From: SIG299 sp964544055
Lineage (GTDB): Bacteria; Bacillota; Clostridia; Lachnospirales; Lachnospiraceae
Reading direction: 5' to 3'
NCBI GenBank assembly: GCA_964544055.1
Contig: CAZJAA010000013.1
Location: forward strand, 4,163 to 68,162
Length of the DNA: 64,000 bases
Part shown: in pieces, positions 26,412-35,902 of the stretch
How positions within the stretch are numbered: the first letter of the stretch is position 1
How the letters are laid out: the number at the start of each line of letters is the position of its first letter
Notes under the pieces: model-generated
Seen by the model: the letters and a program-made list of their open reading frames with translations, nothing else
The model's database searches: none
What the model was told of the DNA's origin: nothing
Translations under genes and position numbers: made by a program

Positions 26412-27299
26412 TTACTTGGATATACTTGCCTTATAATCTTGATGCTTTTTCACAATATAAATCAGACCAAGCGGTTTATACAGCCAGTATTTCACTTTCT
26501 TTCCAAATCCGATGTACTTTTTTAAGTATTGATAATATTCGCACATGTACGGAAAACAATACGTTTCTTTCCAAGGTTTATCCGCAGTGATAAAATGCAC
26601 AACTACCGCTTCTCGGACTTCTTCTTTATGAAGGAGAATATATTTCTTGTGAACAACTCTCTGAAAATTCATCCGATAATCCGTTACCATTAGCACATCC
26701 TGAAATAAAATATTGATAATATCCTGATCCCCACAGGTTAACGACTGATTTTGAAGCAGCTGAAGCATTTTGCCGAGCAGTTCTTCCAGAGTAAAACGCA
26801 TCCGGATTAGCTTCATATTCATTACCAGAACTCCTGCGTTAATATACGTTTGTAGCTGCAATCTGGTTTTATGTTGCTCTTCCTCAATGTCTGTTACGCC
26901 AAGAATCATTTTCTGTCCCATATCATAGTCATAAAATTCTGCTACGTTTTTTCGAACCAGAACGTCACAATCTAAGTATAAAATCTTTTCCACGTCCTCT
27001 TCCAGAACGTAAGGAAGAATTAGCCGGTAATACGTTGTCAGAGACAGATATTCCCATGCCAGTGGAGCCTTTTTGATTATTTCCATTGCCTTTTGGGGCA
27101 CCTCATGTACCACCAGAGTTCCGCCGTACAGCACCATTTTTTCCCGCAGCTTCGCTATTGATAACGCATTCAAATCATTGGAAAAAGTATGTGCCACCAC
27201 CGTTTTGGTATCACAATTTTTTAATAAGGATTCTAATACAATACTTGCCGGCATGATATAATTATCATCACAGCAAAAAGCAATGTGCATCTTTTCCAT
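26412..27299 (-). CDS. Glycosyltransferase family 8
   Basis: GT8 enzyme of 295 residues (galactosyl/glucosyltransferase type). MEKMHIAFCCDDNYIMPASI at the N-terminus, the DxD motif in KILYLDCDVLVRKN, and NAGVLVMN and CGDQDIIN blocks are all typical. The start at 27299 was chosen because AAGGAGGAGACC precedes it. It overlaps nothing and follows the GT2 gene by 26 bases. Confidence 0.9.
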   Translation of the reverse strand: MEKMHIAFCCDDNYIMPASIVLESLLKNCDTKTVVAHTFSNDLNALSIAKLREKMVLYGGTLVVHEVPQKAMEIIKKAPLAWEYLSLTTYYRLILPYVLEEDVEKILYLDCDVLVRKNVAEFYDYDMGQKMILGVTDIEEEQHKTRLQLQTYINAGVLVMNMKLIRMRFTLEELLGKMLQLLQNQSLTCGDQDIINILFQDVLMVTDYRMNFQRVVHKKYILLHKEEVREAVVVHFITADKPWKETYCFPYMCEYYQYLKKYIGFGKKVKYWLYKPLGLIYIVKKHQDYKASISK

Positions 27300-27325
27300 T
27301 GGTCTCCTCCTTGTTGAACATTTTC

Positions 27326-28441
27326 TTATAGCATGACGATTAACCACCTATACACGCTGTACTGATTATTGCGTACCACCTTTTCAAAAAATTTCAGGTG
27401 CTCTCTGTTTGTGGAAAAGTCCGCGAACTCCTGATTCAAAATTCTGGCACATCCGGATAGTACGGCACGCTGTATCGGTTGATCCATATACATAATCCTC
27501 TTACCACAGATGCGAATACTTTCCAGAAATTGTTCATACAGCTCCTGCGTATACCCAAGCTCCAGTTTTTTCATGTCCGCCAGCATAATTTCATAAATCC
27601 AGTAGGAATCCAGAAGCTTTGCCTGATTTCCTTTAATATGTGAAAAACCGTTTGCGTTCTTTCGGTAGCAATATACAACTGCATCTGTTGTATAAGTTAC
27701 ACGGCTTCTTGTATAAACCAGATAGGAAATAATCGTATCTTCGTACCAGTATCCCTCCGGGAAACAAATATTTTGAAAAAGCTCAGTCGCCATAACTTTT
27801 CCCCATGGGAACCCCCATAGCGTTCCGCAGGCAGCTTTCACCTGCTCCTGTTTATGACAAATGACCTTTTCAGTCTGTTTATCAAAAATCTCATATCCGC
27901 CTTCTACGATTTGTGCCTGCTTTTCATAGGCAAGACGAAGCAGAGTTTCTATTGCATCCGACTTCAACTTGTCGTCAATATCAAGGAACATCAGGTAATC
28001 TGCCGAAAGTTTCTCTAAGCCTCGGTTTCGTGCAGCAGCAGCTCCTCCATTTTTTTGATGCAGCACCTGCACCCGGGCATCGGTCTCATATTCTTTCAGA
28101 ATATCCTCGCTGCCGTCACTAGAACCGTCATTTACAAGAACCACCTTATACCGATATTGTGTATTCTGCGAAAGAACGGAAGTCAAACAGTCTTTTATAT
28201 ACGCTTTGGCGTTATATACCGGCACAACAATTTGCAGATGATATTTCGCATCTATTGTCTTTTCTTCCCTCAGACAGGTTATTTCTCTTTTCGGATAAAG
28301 CTCCTGCAAAGCAGCACGATCGTTTTCCAGATATTCTGTTTTCTTAATCTTGACTATTTTTGACAGGGTCTGACTTAGCCGACCACCTAGTCTGCTTTTT
28401 ACTAAAATCCGCTCTGTCAGCCACTTCAATTTTTGTTTCAA
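27326..28441 (-). CDS. Glycosyltransferase family 2
   Basis: GT-A transferase of about 371 residues. After a basic N-terminal extension of some 65 residues it reads LQIVVPVYNAKAYIKDCL, NDGSSDGS, NGGAAAARNRGL and the DxD motif FLDIDDKL. The start is probably a TTG at 28441, because GGAGG lies eight bases before it; an alternative GTG at 28456 sits in front of that site. It adds a sugar of the repeat unit; specificity unknown. Confidence 0.86.
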   Translation of the reverse strand: MKQKLKWLTERILVKSRLGGRLSQTLSKIVKIKKTEYLENDRAALQELYPKREITCLREEKTIDAKYHLQIVVPVYNAKAYIKDCLTSVLSQNTQYRYKVVLVNDGSSDGSEDILKEYETDARVQVLHQKNGGAAAARNRGLEKLSADYLMFLDIDDKLKSDAIETLLRLAYEKQAQIVEGGYEIFDKQTEKVICHKQEQVKAACGTLWGFPWGKVMATELFQNICFPEGYWYEDTIISYLVYTRSRVTYTTDAVVYCYRKNANGFSHIKGNQAKLLDSYWIYEIMLADMKKLELGYTQELYEQFLESIRICGKRIMYMDQPIQRAVLSGCARILNQEFADFSTNREHLKFFEKVVRNNQYSVYRWLIVML

Positions 28442-28446
28442 TGCTG

Positions 28447-29385
28447 TTACCTCCACGCATTTTTCAAGTCATGCAACCATGACCGAAGGAAAAACTTCCA
28501 TGTAGCCAACAAGCTGATGCGGCGCATTTCCCGTTTTGTTTCCGAAACCTCTTTTTTCATATGATTAAAACGATACATCCGGTATAATCTTCTTAAAAAT
28601 TCAAATTCCACTGCATTTTTCTGGCTCTTTGTGAAATTCTGATACGCTTGGCGGCATGCTTCACGATATAATAACTCGCCTTCAATATTACGCATGCTGT
28701 AATTTGTAATCTTTTCTCCAATTCCGAAATTCGCATAGCTGCAAAGTATTTCAGGAACATAGTCTACGGTATATCCGGCTCTTAATAATTTCAATATTAA
28801 CGTTGAATCCTGCTTACATGGCACAATGGAAAACATACCGACAGACATCACACATTCTTTTTTTACAAGCCAGAGGGACGTAGGTGCCAGGCAGTCCGTA
28901 CACATGGATTCGTACAGACAGTTTCCCTTTAAGTCTTTTTTAATTACATAAGTGACATTGCCATTACAGTCTAACTGCTCTACATAACAGTACACCAATG
29001 CAAGTTTTTCATCCTTACTGTTTTCAAATAGTGCTACCTGTTTTGCAATTTTATCCGGATAATAGGTATCATCATCATCCAGAAAAGCAAGATATTTTCC
29101 TCCTGCTGCTTCAATACCAACATTTCTGGCTCCGGCACCACCCAGATTCTTAGGGTTCTTCACATACCGTATTCTGGAATCGGCTTTATAGCCACGCATA
29201 ATGGCTTCAACCTGCTTACGAAACGGAGATTCCTCTCCATTGTCATCTACCACAATAATTTCCAGATTGGTATAAGTCTGTCTTAAAATACTGTCAATCG
29301 CATTGGTTAATGTGTCATTACGCTTATAGGTCGGAATAATGACCGAAACTAATGCGGCGTTTTCACTCCTATTTACTTTTTCCAC
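28447..29385 (-). CDS. Glycosyltransferase family 2 (next to assembly gap)
   Basis: GT-A transferase: VSVIIPTYKRNDTLTNAI, VDDNGEESP, NLGGAGARNVGI and the DxD region AFLDDDDTYYPDKI. It is about 50 per cent identical by eye to the GT2 at 32670-33614, so the two are paralogues. The N.-terminus is uncertain because the frame is open into the N run. A GTG at 29385 with GAGG eight bases upstream (29391-29397) gives a 312-residue protein nearly equal in length to the paralogue (314), and is my preferred start. Confidence 0.82.
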   Translation of the reverse strand: MEKVNRSENAALVSVIIPTYKRNDTLTNAIDSILRQTYTNLEIIVVDDNGEESPFRKQVEAIMRGYKADSRIRYVKNPKNLGGAGARNVGIEAAGGKYLAFLDDDDTYYPDKIAKQVALFENSKDEKLALVYCYVEQLDCNGNVTYVIKKDLKGNCLYESMCTDCLAPTSLWLVKKECVMSVGMFSIVPCKQDSTLILKLLRAGYTVDYVPEILCSYANFGIGEKITNYSMRNIEGELLYREACRQAYQNFTKSQKNAVEFEFLRRLYRMYRFNHMKKEVSETKREMRRISLLATWKFFLRSWLHDLKNAWR

Positions 29386-29397
29386 TTTCCAATCCTC

Positions 29398-29497
29398 NNN
29401 NNNNNNNNNNNNNNNNNNNNNNNNNNNNNNNNNNNNNNNNNNNNNNNNNNNNNNNNNNNNNNNNNNNNNNNNNNNNNNNNNNNNNNNNNNNNNNNNN
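29398..29497. other. Assembly gap (100 N)
   Basis: A run of exactly 100 N, the usual placeholder for a gap of unknown size. It adjoins a 51-bp tandem repeat, so the missing sequence is probably more repeat units that could not be assembled. Frames that cross it are not reliable. Confidence 0.95.
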
Positions 29498-29599
29498 CCT
29501 TGTTTTTCGAAGAAAAATGCGAGCCCATGCGAGCAGAGGATTTTCCTCCCTTGTTTTTCGAAGAAAAATGCGAGCCCATGCGAGCAGAGGATTTTCCTC
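29498..29599. repeat. 51-bp tandem repeat, two visible copies
   Basis: Two identical copies, 29498-29548 and 29549-29599, running into the gap. On the minus strand each unit contains a small palindrome GAGGAAAATCCTC, the doublet GCTCGCATGG/GCTCGCAT and the hairpin TTTTTCTTCGAAAAA. Because 51 is a multiple of three, the flippase frame stays open and reads GGKSSARMGSHFSSKNK per unit. Confidence 0.92.
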
Positions 29600-31103
29600 C
29601 CTTTATAAAATTCAGATAATATGAAAACTCCTCTGTTTTCCATGTAAAAAGCAGAATGCTTCCTGTCGTTACACAAAAACTGATACAGCCATAAACAAGA
29701 AATCTCAGCAGCAGATTGTTCATCGGTATGGTTCGGCAAAGTAAAAATGAAATTCCCATCTGCACAAGCATCGCTGCTAACATTCCGGTGGTTGCCAGAT
29801 AATACTTTCCGGCAGAACGCCCCAACCGTTTTTCATATAATAATTTTGCTTTTAAAACAGCCTGTATAACATAAGTCAGAAAAGTTCCTATAAAAATACC
29901 AAGCATTCCAATGCGCAGTCCAAGCACAATGGAAACTACCAGATTTACAACCGAACCGGTAATGGATACATACTTATCCTGTTTAAACAAGCCGGAAACT
30001 TCCATGACTGCCCATAACGGTCGGTGCAAAATTTCCATAAATAAATTAAGACAGCAAATAAATACAACCTCTGTCGGCAGGACAAATTCTTCTTTCTTAA
30101 TCCACAATTCAATAAAAGTATCCACACAGCAGAAGGTACATACACTTGCTATGGAAGCCAAGATAAAAAAGAAATATAGCAGCCGTTTAAAAACAGTGAC
30201 ACATTTTTCTTCATTTTCCGTTACCATCAGGTTTCCCAGACTCGCTGTTAATCCGCCATAAGCAATCTGATTGGATATTTGCCTGAAAATTCCAAGTACC
30301 AGAGAGTAATTCGAGTAGTAACCCACCTGAAGAGTATTCACTAATGTGGATATTAACATATTGTCTGTGGAAGTCGTAATTTTTCCAGACAAGGATTTTA
30401 CAAAAAGATTTTTTATATTTGAAAAAACTTCCTTTCGTTCCTCTTTAGGCAAGGTATCCACCGTTTGATTCAGCCATGGATACTTCTTATCCACTACTTT
30501 AGAACCGATAATATTTCCTAAAAAGGTTACACCAATGGAAACCAGCAGAAAAACAACAAACTCCTGCACAAAAACCAGTACAGCCACCTTGAGTATCACA
30601 CCGGCAAGACGCATTATCATATTAATTTTAGACAAAACATAATTTTTCTGGTCTGCGTTCAGCAAGGATAACTTGTAGGAAAATAAATAGGACGCTGACA
30701 AGTCTAACACAAAAAGCAAATATACAATTCTTACATAAGTCAGAGAATAATCTACAGAATTTACGAGATAATGAATCCATGGGCAAAGCAACACCCCTAT
30801 CAGCAAGGTTGCTCCGGCAATAATACGGTACGCTACCTTAAACAGCTGCATCAGCTGACATACTTTCTCATGATTACTCTCCGCTAATGGCTTGTATAAA
30901 TTGTAAATGATGGCAGAGCCGACTCCCAGTTCGGTCAGCGACAAAACAGACAATACCTCGGTAAATAATCCGTTGAGACTCACTGCCTGGTTGCCAAGAT
31001 AATTTATCATTACCGTTCTGACAACAAAATTCGTCAAAATGGAAACTGCCTGAAAGGCAAATGCAAATATTATATTTCGTATACTACTTTTTGTACGTGC
31101 CAT
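29498..31103 (-). CDS. Wzx-type polysaccharide flippase (3' end in gap)
   Basis: Multi-membrane-span oligosaccharide flippase of the MATE/MVF-like superfamily that moves the lipid-linked repeat unit across the membrane. About 500 residues are normal sequence, with roughly a dozen to fourteen hydrophobic segments, starting MARTKSSIRNIIFAFAFQ. The start at 31103 is supported by AGAGGAAGGG. Shortly after the last membrane segment (FSYYLNFIK) the frame enters the 51-bp repeats and then the gap, so the true stop codon is not visible. The repeat-coded tail is hydrophilic and may or may not be part of the protein. Confidence 0.85.
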
Positions 31104-31126
31104 ACTTCTTTGTACCCTTCCTCTGA

Positions 31127-32659
31127 TCAGTGCTGCATTCGTTCGCACATGGTTTTATAAGTTACAACCTCGGCTTCTTTTGGGGATACTTCGGAAACAA
31201 AGCTTAAAATTTCCAGAAGTTTTCCTGCGTTTACCTCCGAAAGGTCATGAAAATAAAAAACAATCCACTTTTTTTCTTTGATTGCTGTTTTTATCGTCTG
31301 TTCATATTTATTTACATAGCTTCCAAGCCATTGACGCTGATGATAATATGGTTCCCCATACTTCTTTTCCCCATATAAATCACTATATTGATAAAACGCT
31401 CTTGCCCAGCCATCTGAAGAAGAACTGCCAACCACCTGTCCGTCTCCTCCTGCCAGTATAATTCCATTTACATCAAAGCCATGCTGCAACAGCTGGAATT
31501 TATCTTTTACAAAATGCTTTACCATAGTTTCATAATCTGACAGCAATTCTTCCGTCAGAATCTCTTCATCATGTGCAAGAAGCTCTCCGCCCGCCTGTTC
31601 TATCCGTTTACATACATCCAGCAGAGTTTCTGTTTTATTAGAAGCAGCAAATGGCAGATGCTTGTTTACTGCCGCCACACATAACGGCAGATTATATTGT
31701 TCAAAAATATCTGCAATCTGATCCAGATCCGTCCGACAGTCATCTACAACAAAGGTGATATATGCCTTATCCAATGTCACCTTGCCTTCTGCTGTTTTTG
31801 GAAGGTTATTTATAATTTCCATGGAATGCTCTGCATAATCCGCTTTACTTATTTTTCCCAAATCAGCACCTGCCAGAGTAACCTGCTTCTCTATTGTATA
31901 GGGCTGAATGGCAAAAAGCGACAAATGCATTTTTTCTGCACTTTCCGGCACAAGAATAATCTGGTTCTCGAAAGTTGTGGAAGAAGCAAAGCTATACGAA
32001 GAAACCAGACGGTCTTCGCCATCTAAAAATACAATACCGCCTACCTGTGAAAACCACGAAAAGTAAAATTGAAGTCTGATTTTTTCACCAGCCGTCACAG
32101 GAATGTAGTCCTCTTTTCCGGTACATACAAATTTATTTGCATAGCTGTCCCCAAGCAAATCGGCTGTTTTTACCAGATTTCCCGCTGTGTCCCATACATG
32201 ACCGGTTATCGTATGAAATGGAATGCTTTCATAGGCATTGGTTTCGTATTCTTCTTTAATGGCACATGGCAGCAGCTCTTCCAGACTTTCTTTTCCCTGT
32301 ACACATTCTTTGATACGGAACAGTTCTGCGTCCGGTAAATAATACTGCTTTTCTATTTCACACTGTCCGGACTCCGGATAAAATACAGCTTTCACGCCTA
32401 CGCAAAGCAGACCATTCGTATCATAAAAACAAGTAGAAAAGCTGTATAGCTCTTCTCCATTCTCCCCCGGCAGGAAATCCGGTGTGTTTACTTTTTCCGT
32501 ATTTTCTTCATTGATTTCCGGAACCGTTGGCTGTTCCTGTTCGACTGGTTCCGTTGGCTTCCATTGAGTTATGTCTGTCTGATTATTATTTTCCTGTGCG
32601 ATACATCCACCAAGCAGTATCATAAGGCAAACGTACATCCCAAGCTTCATTTTTTTCAT
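31127..32659 (-). CDS. Lipoprotein with polysaccharide deacetylase-like domain
   Basis: A 510-residue exported lipoprotein: signal MKKMKLGMYVCLMILLGGC with lipobox LGGC, then a low-complexity stretch rich in Glu and Pro, a middle region probably forming beta-sandwich, and a C-terminal half that resembles a NodB-type deacetylase: ITFVVDDCRTDLDQIADIF (metal Asp pair), LLAHDEEI and IVFYFHDL. The canonical HxxxH is altered to something like AHDEE, so activity is uncertain. GGGAGAATT precedes the ATG. Probably modifies the polymer outside the membrane. Confidence 0.72.
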   Translation of the reverse strand: MKKMKLGMYVCLMILLGGCIAQENNNQTDITQWKPTEPVEQEQPTVPEINEENTEKVNTPDFLPGENGEELYSFSTCFYDTNGLLCVGVKAVFYPESGQCEIEKQYYLPDAELFRIKECVQGKESLEELLPCAIKEEYETNAYESIPFHTITGHVWDTAGNLVKTADLLGDSYANKFVCTGKEDYIPVTAGEKIRLQFYFSWFSQVGGIVFLDGEDRLVSSYSFASSTTFENQIILVPESAEKMHLSLFAIQPYTIEKQVTLAGADLGKISKADYAEHSMEIINNLPKTAEGKVTLDKAYITFVVDDCRTDLDQIADIFEQYNLPLCVAAVNKHLPFAASNKTETLLDVCKRIEQAGGELLAHDEEILTEELLSDYETMVKHFVKDKFQLLQHGFDVNGIILAGGDGQVVGSSSSDGWARAFYQYSDLYGEKKYGEPYYHQRQWLGSYVNKYEQTIKTAIKEKKWIVFYFHDLSEVNAGKLLEILSFVSEVSPKEAEVVTYKTMCERMQH

Positions 32660-32669
32660 AATTCTCCCG

Positions 32670-33614
32670 CTATTTTAAAATTCTTTTTTTCCAGTTGCGC
32701 AGAGCTGCTTTTCCAAAAAAGGCCGCAGTTGCCAAAGGCCGGGTTTTCCACATAAGCTTTTTGTATTTTATGCGTTCTTCCTCGTTATAATCTCTCTTAT
32801 AACCATATAATACATAAAACCGCTTTGCAAAGGAAAACTCAACCATTTTTATCTGCTTTTTTGAAAACTTATAAAATACTTTTTTACATGCATCAAAAAA
32901 AAGAGTTTCTCCTTCTATCTTTCTCGGTCCAAAACTGATTCTCGTACTTCCTCCATAATTGTGGTATCTGCAAAGCACCTCTGGAACATAGTCCACTTCA
33001 TACCCCTGCTCCAATAATTTTAAAATAACAGTGGAATCCTGTTTGCATGGAACAAGAGAAAAATTTCCAACCGAATTCAGCAATTCCTTATTTACCAGCC
33101 ACATGGAGGTGGATGCCAGACAGTCGTCCACAATTGCCTCATACAGGCAGTTTCCTTTATGTCGCTTTCTGACAATGCAATCCGTATTTCCGGTTCTTCC
33201 AATATGCTCCACATCACAATATACCAGAGCAAGCCGACTATTTTTGCTTTCCTGAAAAACAGTCATCTGCTTTTCTATTTTTTCTGGATAATATTCGTCA
33301 TCATCATCCAGAAAAGCAATATAATTTCCTCTTGCCTCCTGTATTCCTGCATTTCTCGAACCTGCACCGCCCAGATTTTCCTTATTCTGGATGTAGCGTA
33401 TCCGTTCATCCTGGTACTGTGCTATCCTCTGTGCTGTCATGGCACGATATGGACTTTCCGGAGGGTTATCATCTACAACAATAATTTCAAGATTCTTATA
33501 CGTTTGGTTTAAAATGCTATTCAGTGCCCTGGACAGCGTATCTGTTCGTGCATAAGTAGGTATCACTACACTTACCAGTTGCTCTTTATGCATTTTTTCT
33601 TTTTCTGACTCCAT
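32670..33614 (-). CDS. Glycosyltransferase family 2
   Basis: GT-A transferase of 314 residues, paralogous to the one at 28447. LVSVVIPTYARTDTLSRAL, VDDNPPESPYR, NLGGAGSRNAGI, and DDDDEYYPEKI with the metal-binding acidic run. GAGGTGTGCA precedes the ATG at 33614. It overlaps the end of the acyltransferase gene by 29 bases, so translation is coupled. Confidence 0.9.
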   Translation of the reverse strand: MESEKEKMHKEQLVSVVIPTYARTDTLSRALNSILNQTYKNLEIIVVDDNPPESPYRAMTAQRIAQYQDERIRYIQNKENLGGAGSRNAGIQEARGNYIAFLDDDDEYYPEKIEKQMTVFQESKNSRLALVYCDVEHIGRTGNTDCIVRKRHKGNCLYEAIVDDCLASTSMWLVNKELLNSVGNFSLVPCKQDSTVILKLLEQGYEVDYVPEVLCRYHNYGGSTRISFGPRKIEGETLFFDACKKVFYKFSKKQIKMVEFSFAKRFYVLYGYKRDYNEEERIKYKKLMWKTRPLATAAFFGKAALRNWKKRILK

Positions 33615-34629
33615 TGCACACCTCTATCACATAATGAAACAATATGGAAAAACACAATGCCATCGCAAATATCAAAACAGGCTTTATCAATACATATATG
33701 TTGTTCAAACCCGGTATATTCCAAAACAGGCTCTCCGCTATCCGGTCTGCCACACTAATAAAACTGTAATGTACAATATATATTGTCAGGGAATGCTTAT
33801 CCCCTATCCATGTAATGACGCTTTTTTTCTTTAATTGCGGCTGATGCAGGGCAAGCAAAAAAGCACCTGTAACAAAAAATATACTTCCTATATACAATTC
33901 CTGCCGTTGAAAAAGAAACCATTCTGCAATACACACTGCCTCTCCCAGAAGCATCCAGCATTTGCAACAGCTTTCGCTGACTTTCTGCAGTATTTTCTTC
34001 TGCGACCTGCGGATAAACATTCCCAGCAGAAAAAAAGGAAGACCAAACAGTAGAAAATTCCGGTAGTATATTTTGCTTATAGTAATTCCAAGCAAGCTTG
34101 CCACATTTCCACAAAGCAGGTGAATACAAAGTAATACCGGTATCAGATAAAAAATCCGGTTATACCAACGAAATTTGTTTATGATTCCAAGGAAAAGATA
34201 GCAATATAGCAAAGCAAAAACAAACCAGAGAATATTGACAAACGGATCCTGATTAAATAAAATCCATTCCACGAAATTTCTTAAATTGAAGATTTCGTGC
34301 AGTCGCTTGGTCAATGCTTCCAAGGTTCCATGTGAGTTTCCAAACAAACCAATCATTATCTGAAACAAAAGATAATAAAGGCATCCCACAATGCATATTT
34401 TTCCAATATGCCACACCTTTCCGGGAATTTTTTTCTGTAAAGCTTCTATATCGGAAGTATCACAAAAATAGCCGGATATCATAAAAAACACAGGAACTGC
34501 AAATCGAAACAATGCCTGTATTATTCCATCCAAATGGTAAATGGGACATTTTACATGAAAGAAAACAACACCAAAGCAGGCAAGTCCCTTTAAATAATTC
34601 AAATAAAAATTTTTCTGCTTTTCTTTCAT
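33586..34629 (-). CDS. Acyltransferase family 3 membrane protein
   Basis: Integral membrane O-acetyltransferase (OafA/WecH-like), 347 residues with about ten hydrophobic segments. The N-terminus has the family pattern LNYLKGLACFGVVFFHV, with the conserved His at about residue 25. Expected to acetylate or otherwise acylate the polysaccharide. It follows the polymerase gene by three bases and overlaps the next GT2 gene. Confidence 0.85.
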   Translation of the reverse strand: MKEKQKNFYLNYLKGLACFGVVFFHVKCPIYHLDGIIQALFRFAVPVFFMISGYFCDTSDIEALQKKIPGKVWHIGKICIVGCLYYLLFQIMIGLFGNSHGTLEALTKRLHEIFNLRNFVEWILFNQDPFVNILWFVFALLYCYLFLGIINKFRWYNRIFYLIPVLLCIHLLCGNVASLLGITISKIYYRNFLLFGLPFFLLGMFIRRSQKKILQKVSESCCKCWMLLGEAVCIAEWFLFQRQELYIGSIFFVTGAFLLALHQPQLKKKSVITWIGDKHSLTIYIVHYSFISVADRIAESLFWNIPGLNNIYVLIKPVLIFAMALCFSILFHYVIEVCNGVRKRKNA

Positions 34630-34632
34630 CTT

Positions 34633-35883
34633 CTATTTCCTCTTAAACTGAATAAAATAGGTAGACCGTTCTTCACGCACCCGCAGGGTGAAGATAAGTA
34701 AAATAATGATATGAAGTATTCCCGTGTAGTAACGGTAATTCATATAGTTTACCTGCCATACGGCATAAAACATCATCATTCCAAATAAACTCAGTGCCAG
34801 GTCTCTTCCTTCTGTTTTTGAAAAGCGTAGCAGCCAGTAGCAAAGCAACAGCATCTGTCCAAAAATCAGCACAGCACCAATGATTCCGGTACTGTAATAG
34901 ATATAAAGGAAGTAAATATCCATTGCCGTTGTTTCATAGCCAAAGGATTTTAGTAAAAAGCCTGAATTATCCATGTACCCCATACCGTTTAACAGATTGC
35001 CATGCGCAATAAAAATCGGGTGATTAATGGACAGGTTTCCTTCTCGGTTGGACTGCATCCAGATTTCGTTCAGCATACCTGTGGAAATACAAACAGCCAG
35101 GGTAATCACTCCGATTACGCTGACAATTGCAATTACCAGCTTCCAGTGCTTTCGCAGTACCAGCTTATACTTTAATACAAGATATAATGCCAGAAAAAGT
35201 ACCATACTTAACAGAGCGGAACGGGACGCAGTAGACAAAATCATCAACATCACGATAACGTCCGCCGCAACAAGCAACATACGGATATATCGGGTTTTTT
35301 CGGTTGTCTGCTTTTTCCATTCTTCCCAGACGAAAAAACTCAGCACAATAAAATACAAACAATAATTTCCGCATATGTTTACGTCCGGCATTCCAAAATC
35401 TGCTCGATACCGGTCTGTTCTCGAAAAAATTCGAACAAAATAGATTGGATTAACAAAATCACCCGGATGGGTAAATGCACACCACAGCGTCATAATGCCC
35501 AGTGCCAGACAGCTTAATTCCAGCCATTCCAGATAGCATTTCTTTTTATATACATACATAGCTGTAAAAAAAGTGATGATATAAAGTGTTACCAGCTGTT
35601 CAAAATGAACTCTGGTGGAGTCTGCAATCACCCAGTTTACAAAAACCAGACCATACAAAACCGTATGAAGCACCAGCAGACCTATAGTAAGATAAAACCT
35701 GCGATTCCAAATAATTACTCCGTCATACAGGCAGAAAAAGATAATCGCCAGTGCATACAGATATCTTACTTTCAGCAATACACCTGTAAACGGCACATTA
35801 TCCACTACTGTCATTAACGAAGACAACAGTGTCAAAAAATATAGTGCCATAACTATTTTTTTTTCTTTTATTTCAATTTTCAC
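34633..35883 (-). CDS. O-antigen/exopolysaccharide polymerase (Wzy-like)
   Basis: A 416-residue membrane protein with about twelve hydrophobic segments and one larger extracellular loop, including NREGNLSINHPIFIAHGNLL, in the place where Wzy ligase/polymerase loops carry functional residues. The sequence of such polymerases is poorly conserved, so the call rests on topology and context: it lies between acetyltransferase genes within a complete Wzx/Wzy-type locus. Confidence 0.78.
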   Translation of the reverse strand: MKIEIKEKKIVMALYFLTLLSSLMTVVDNVPFTGVLLKVRYLYALAIIFFCLYDGVIIWNRRFYLTIGLLVLHTVLYGLVFVNWVIADSTRVHFEQLVTLYIITFFTAMYVYKKKCYLEWLELSCLALGIMTLWCAFTHPGDFVNPIYFVRIFSRTDRYRADFGMPDVNICGNYCLYFIVLSFFVWEEWKKQTTEKTRYIRMLLVAADVIVMLMILSTASRSALLSMVLFLALYLVLKYKLVLRKHWKLVIAIVSVIGVITLAVCISTGMLNEIWMQSNREGNLSINHPIFIAHGNLLNGMGYMDNSGFLLKSFGYETTAMDIYFLYIYYSTGIIGAVLIFGQMLLLCYWLLRFSKTEGRDLALSLFGMMMFYAVWQVNYMNYRYYTGILHIIILLIFTLRVREERSTYFIQFKRK

Positions 35884-35902
35884 TGCCGTCTCACCTTTCT
35901 GC

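Noticed and set aside
29498..29599. 51-bp repeats as a CRISPR array
   Set aside because: The copies are directly adjacent without spacers and no cas gene is present.
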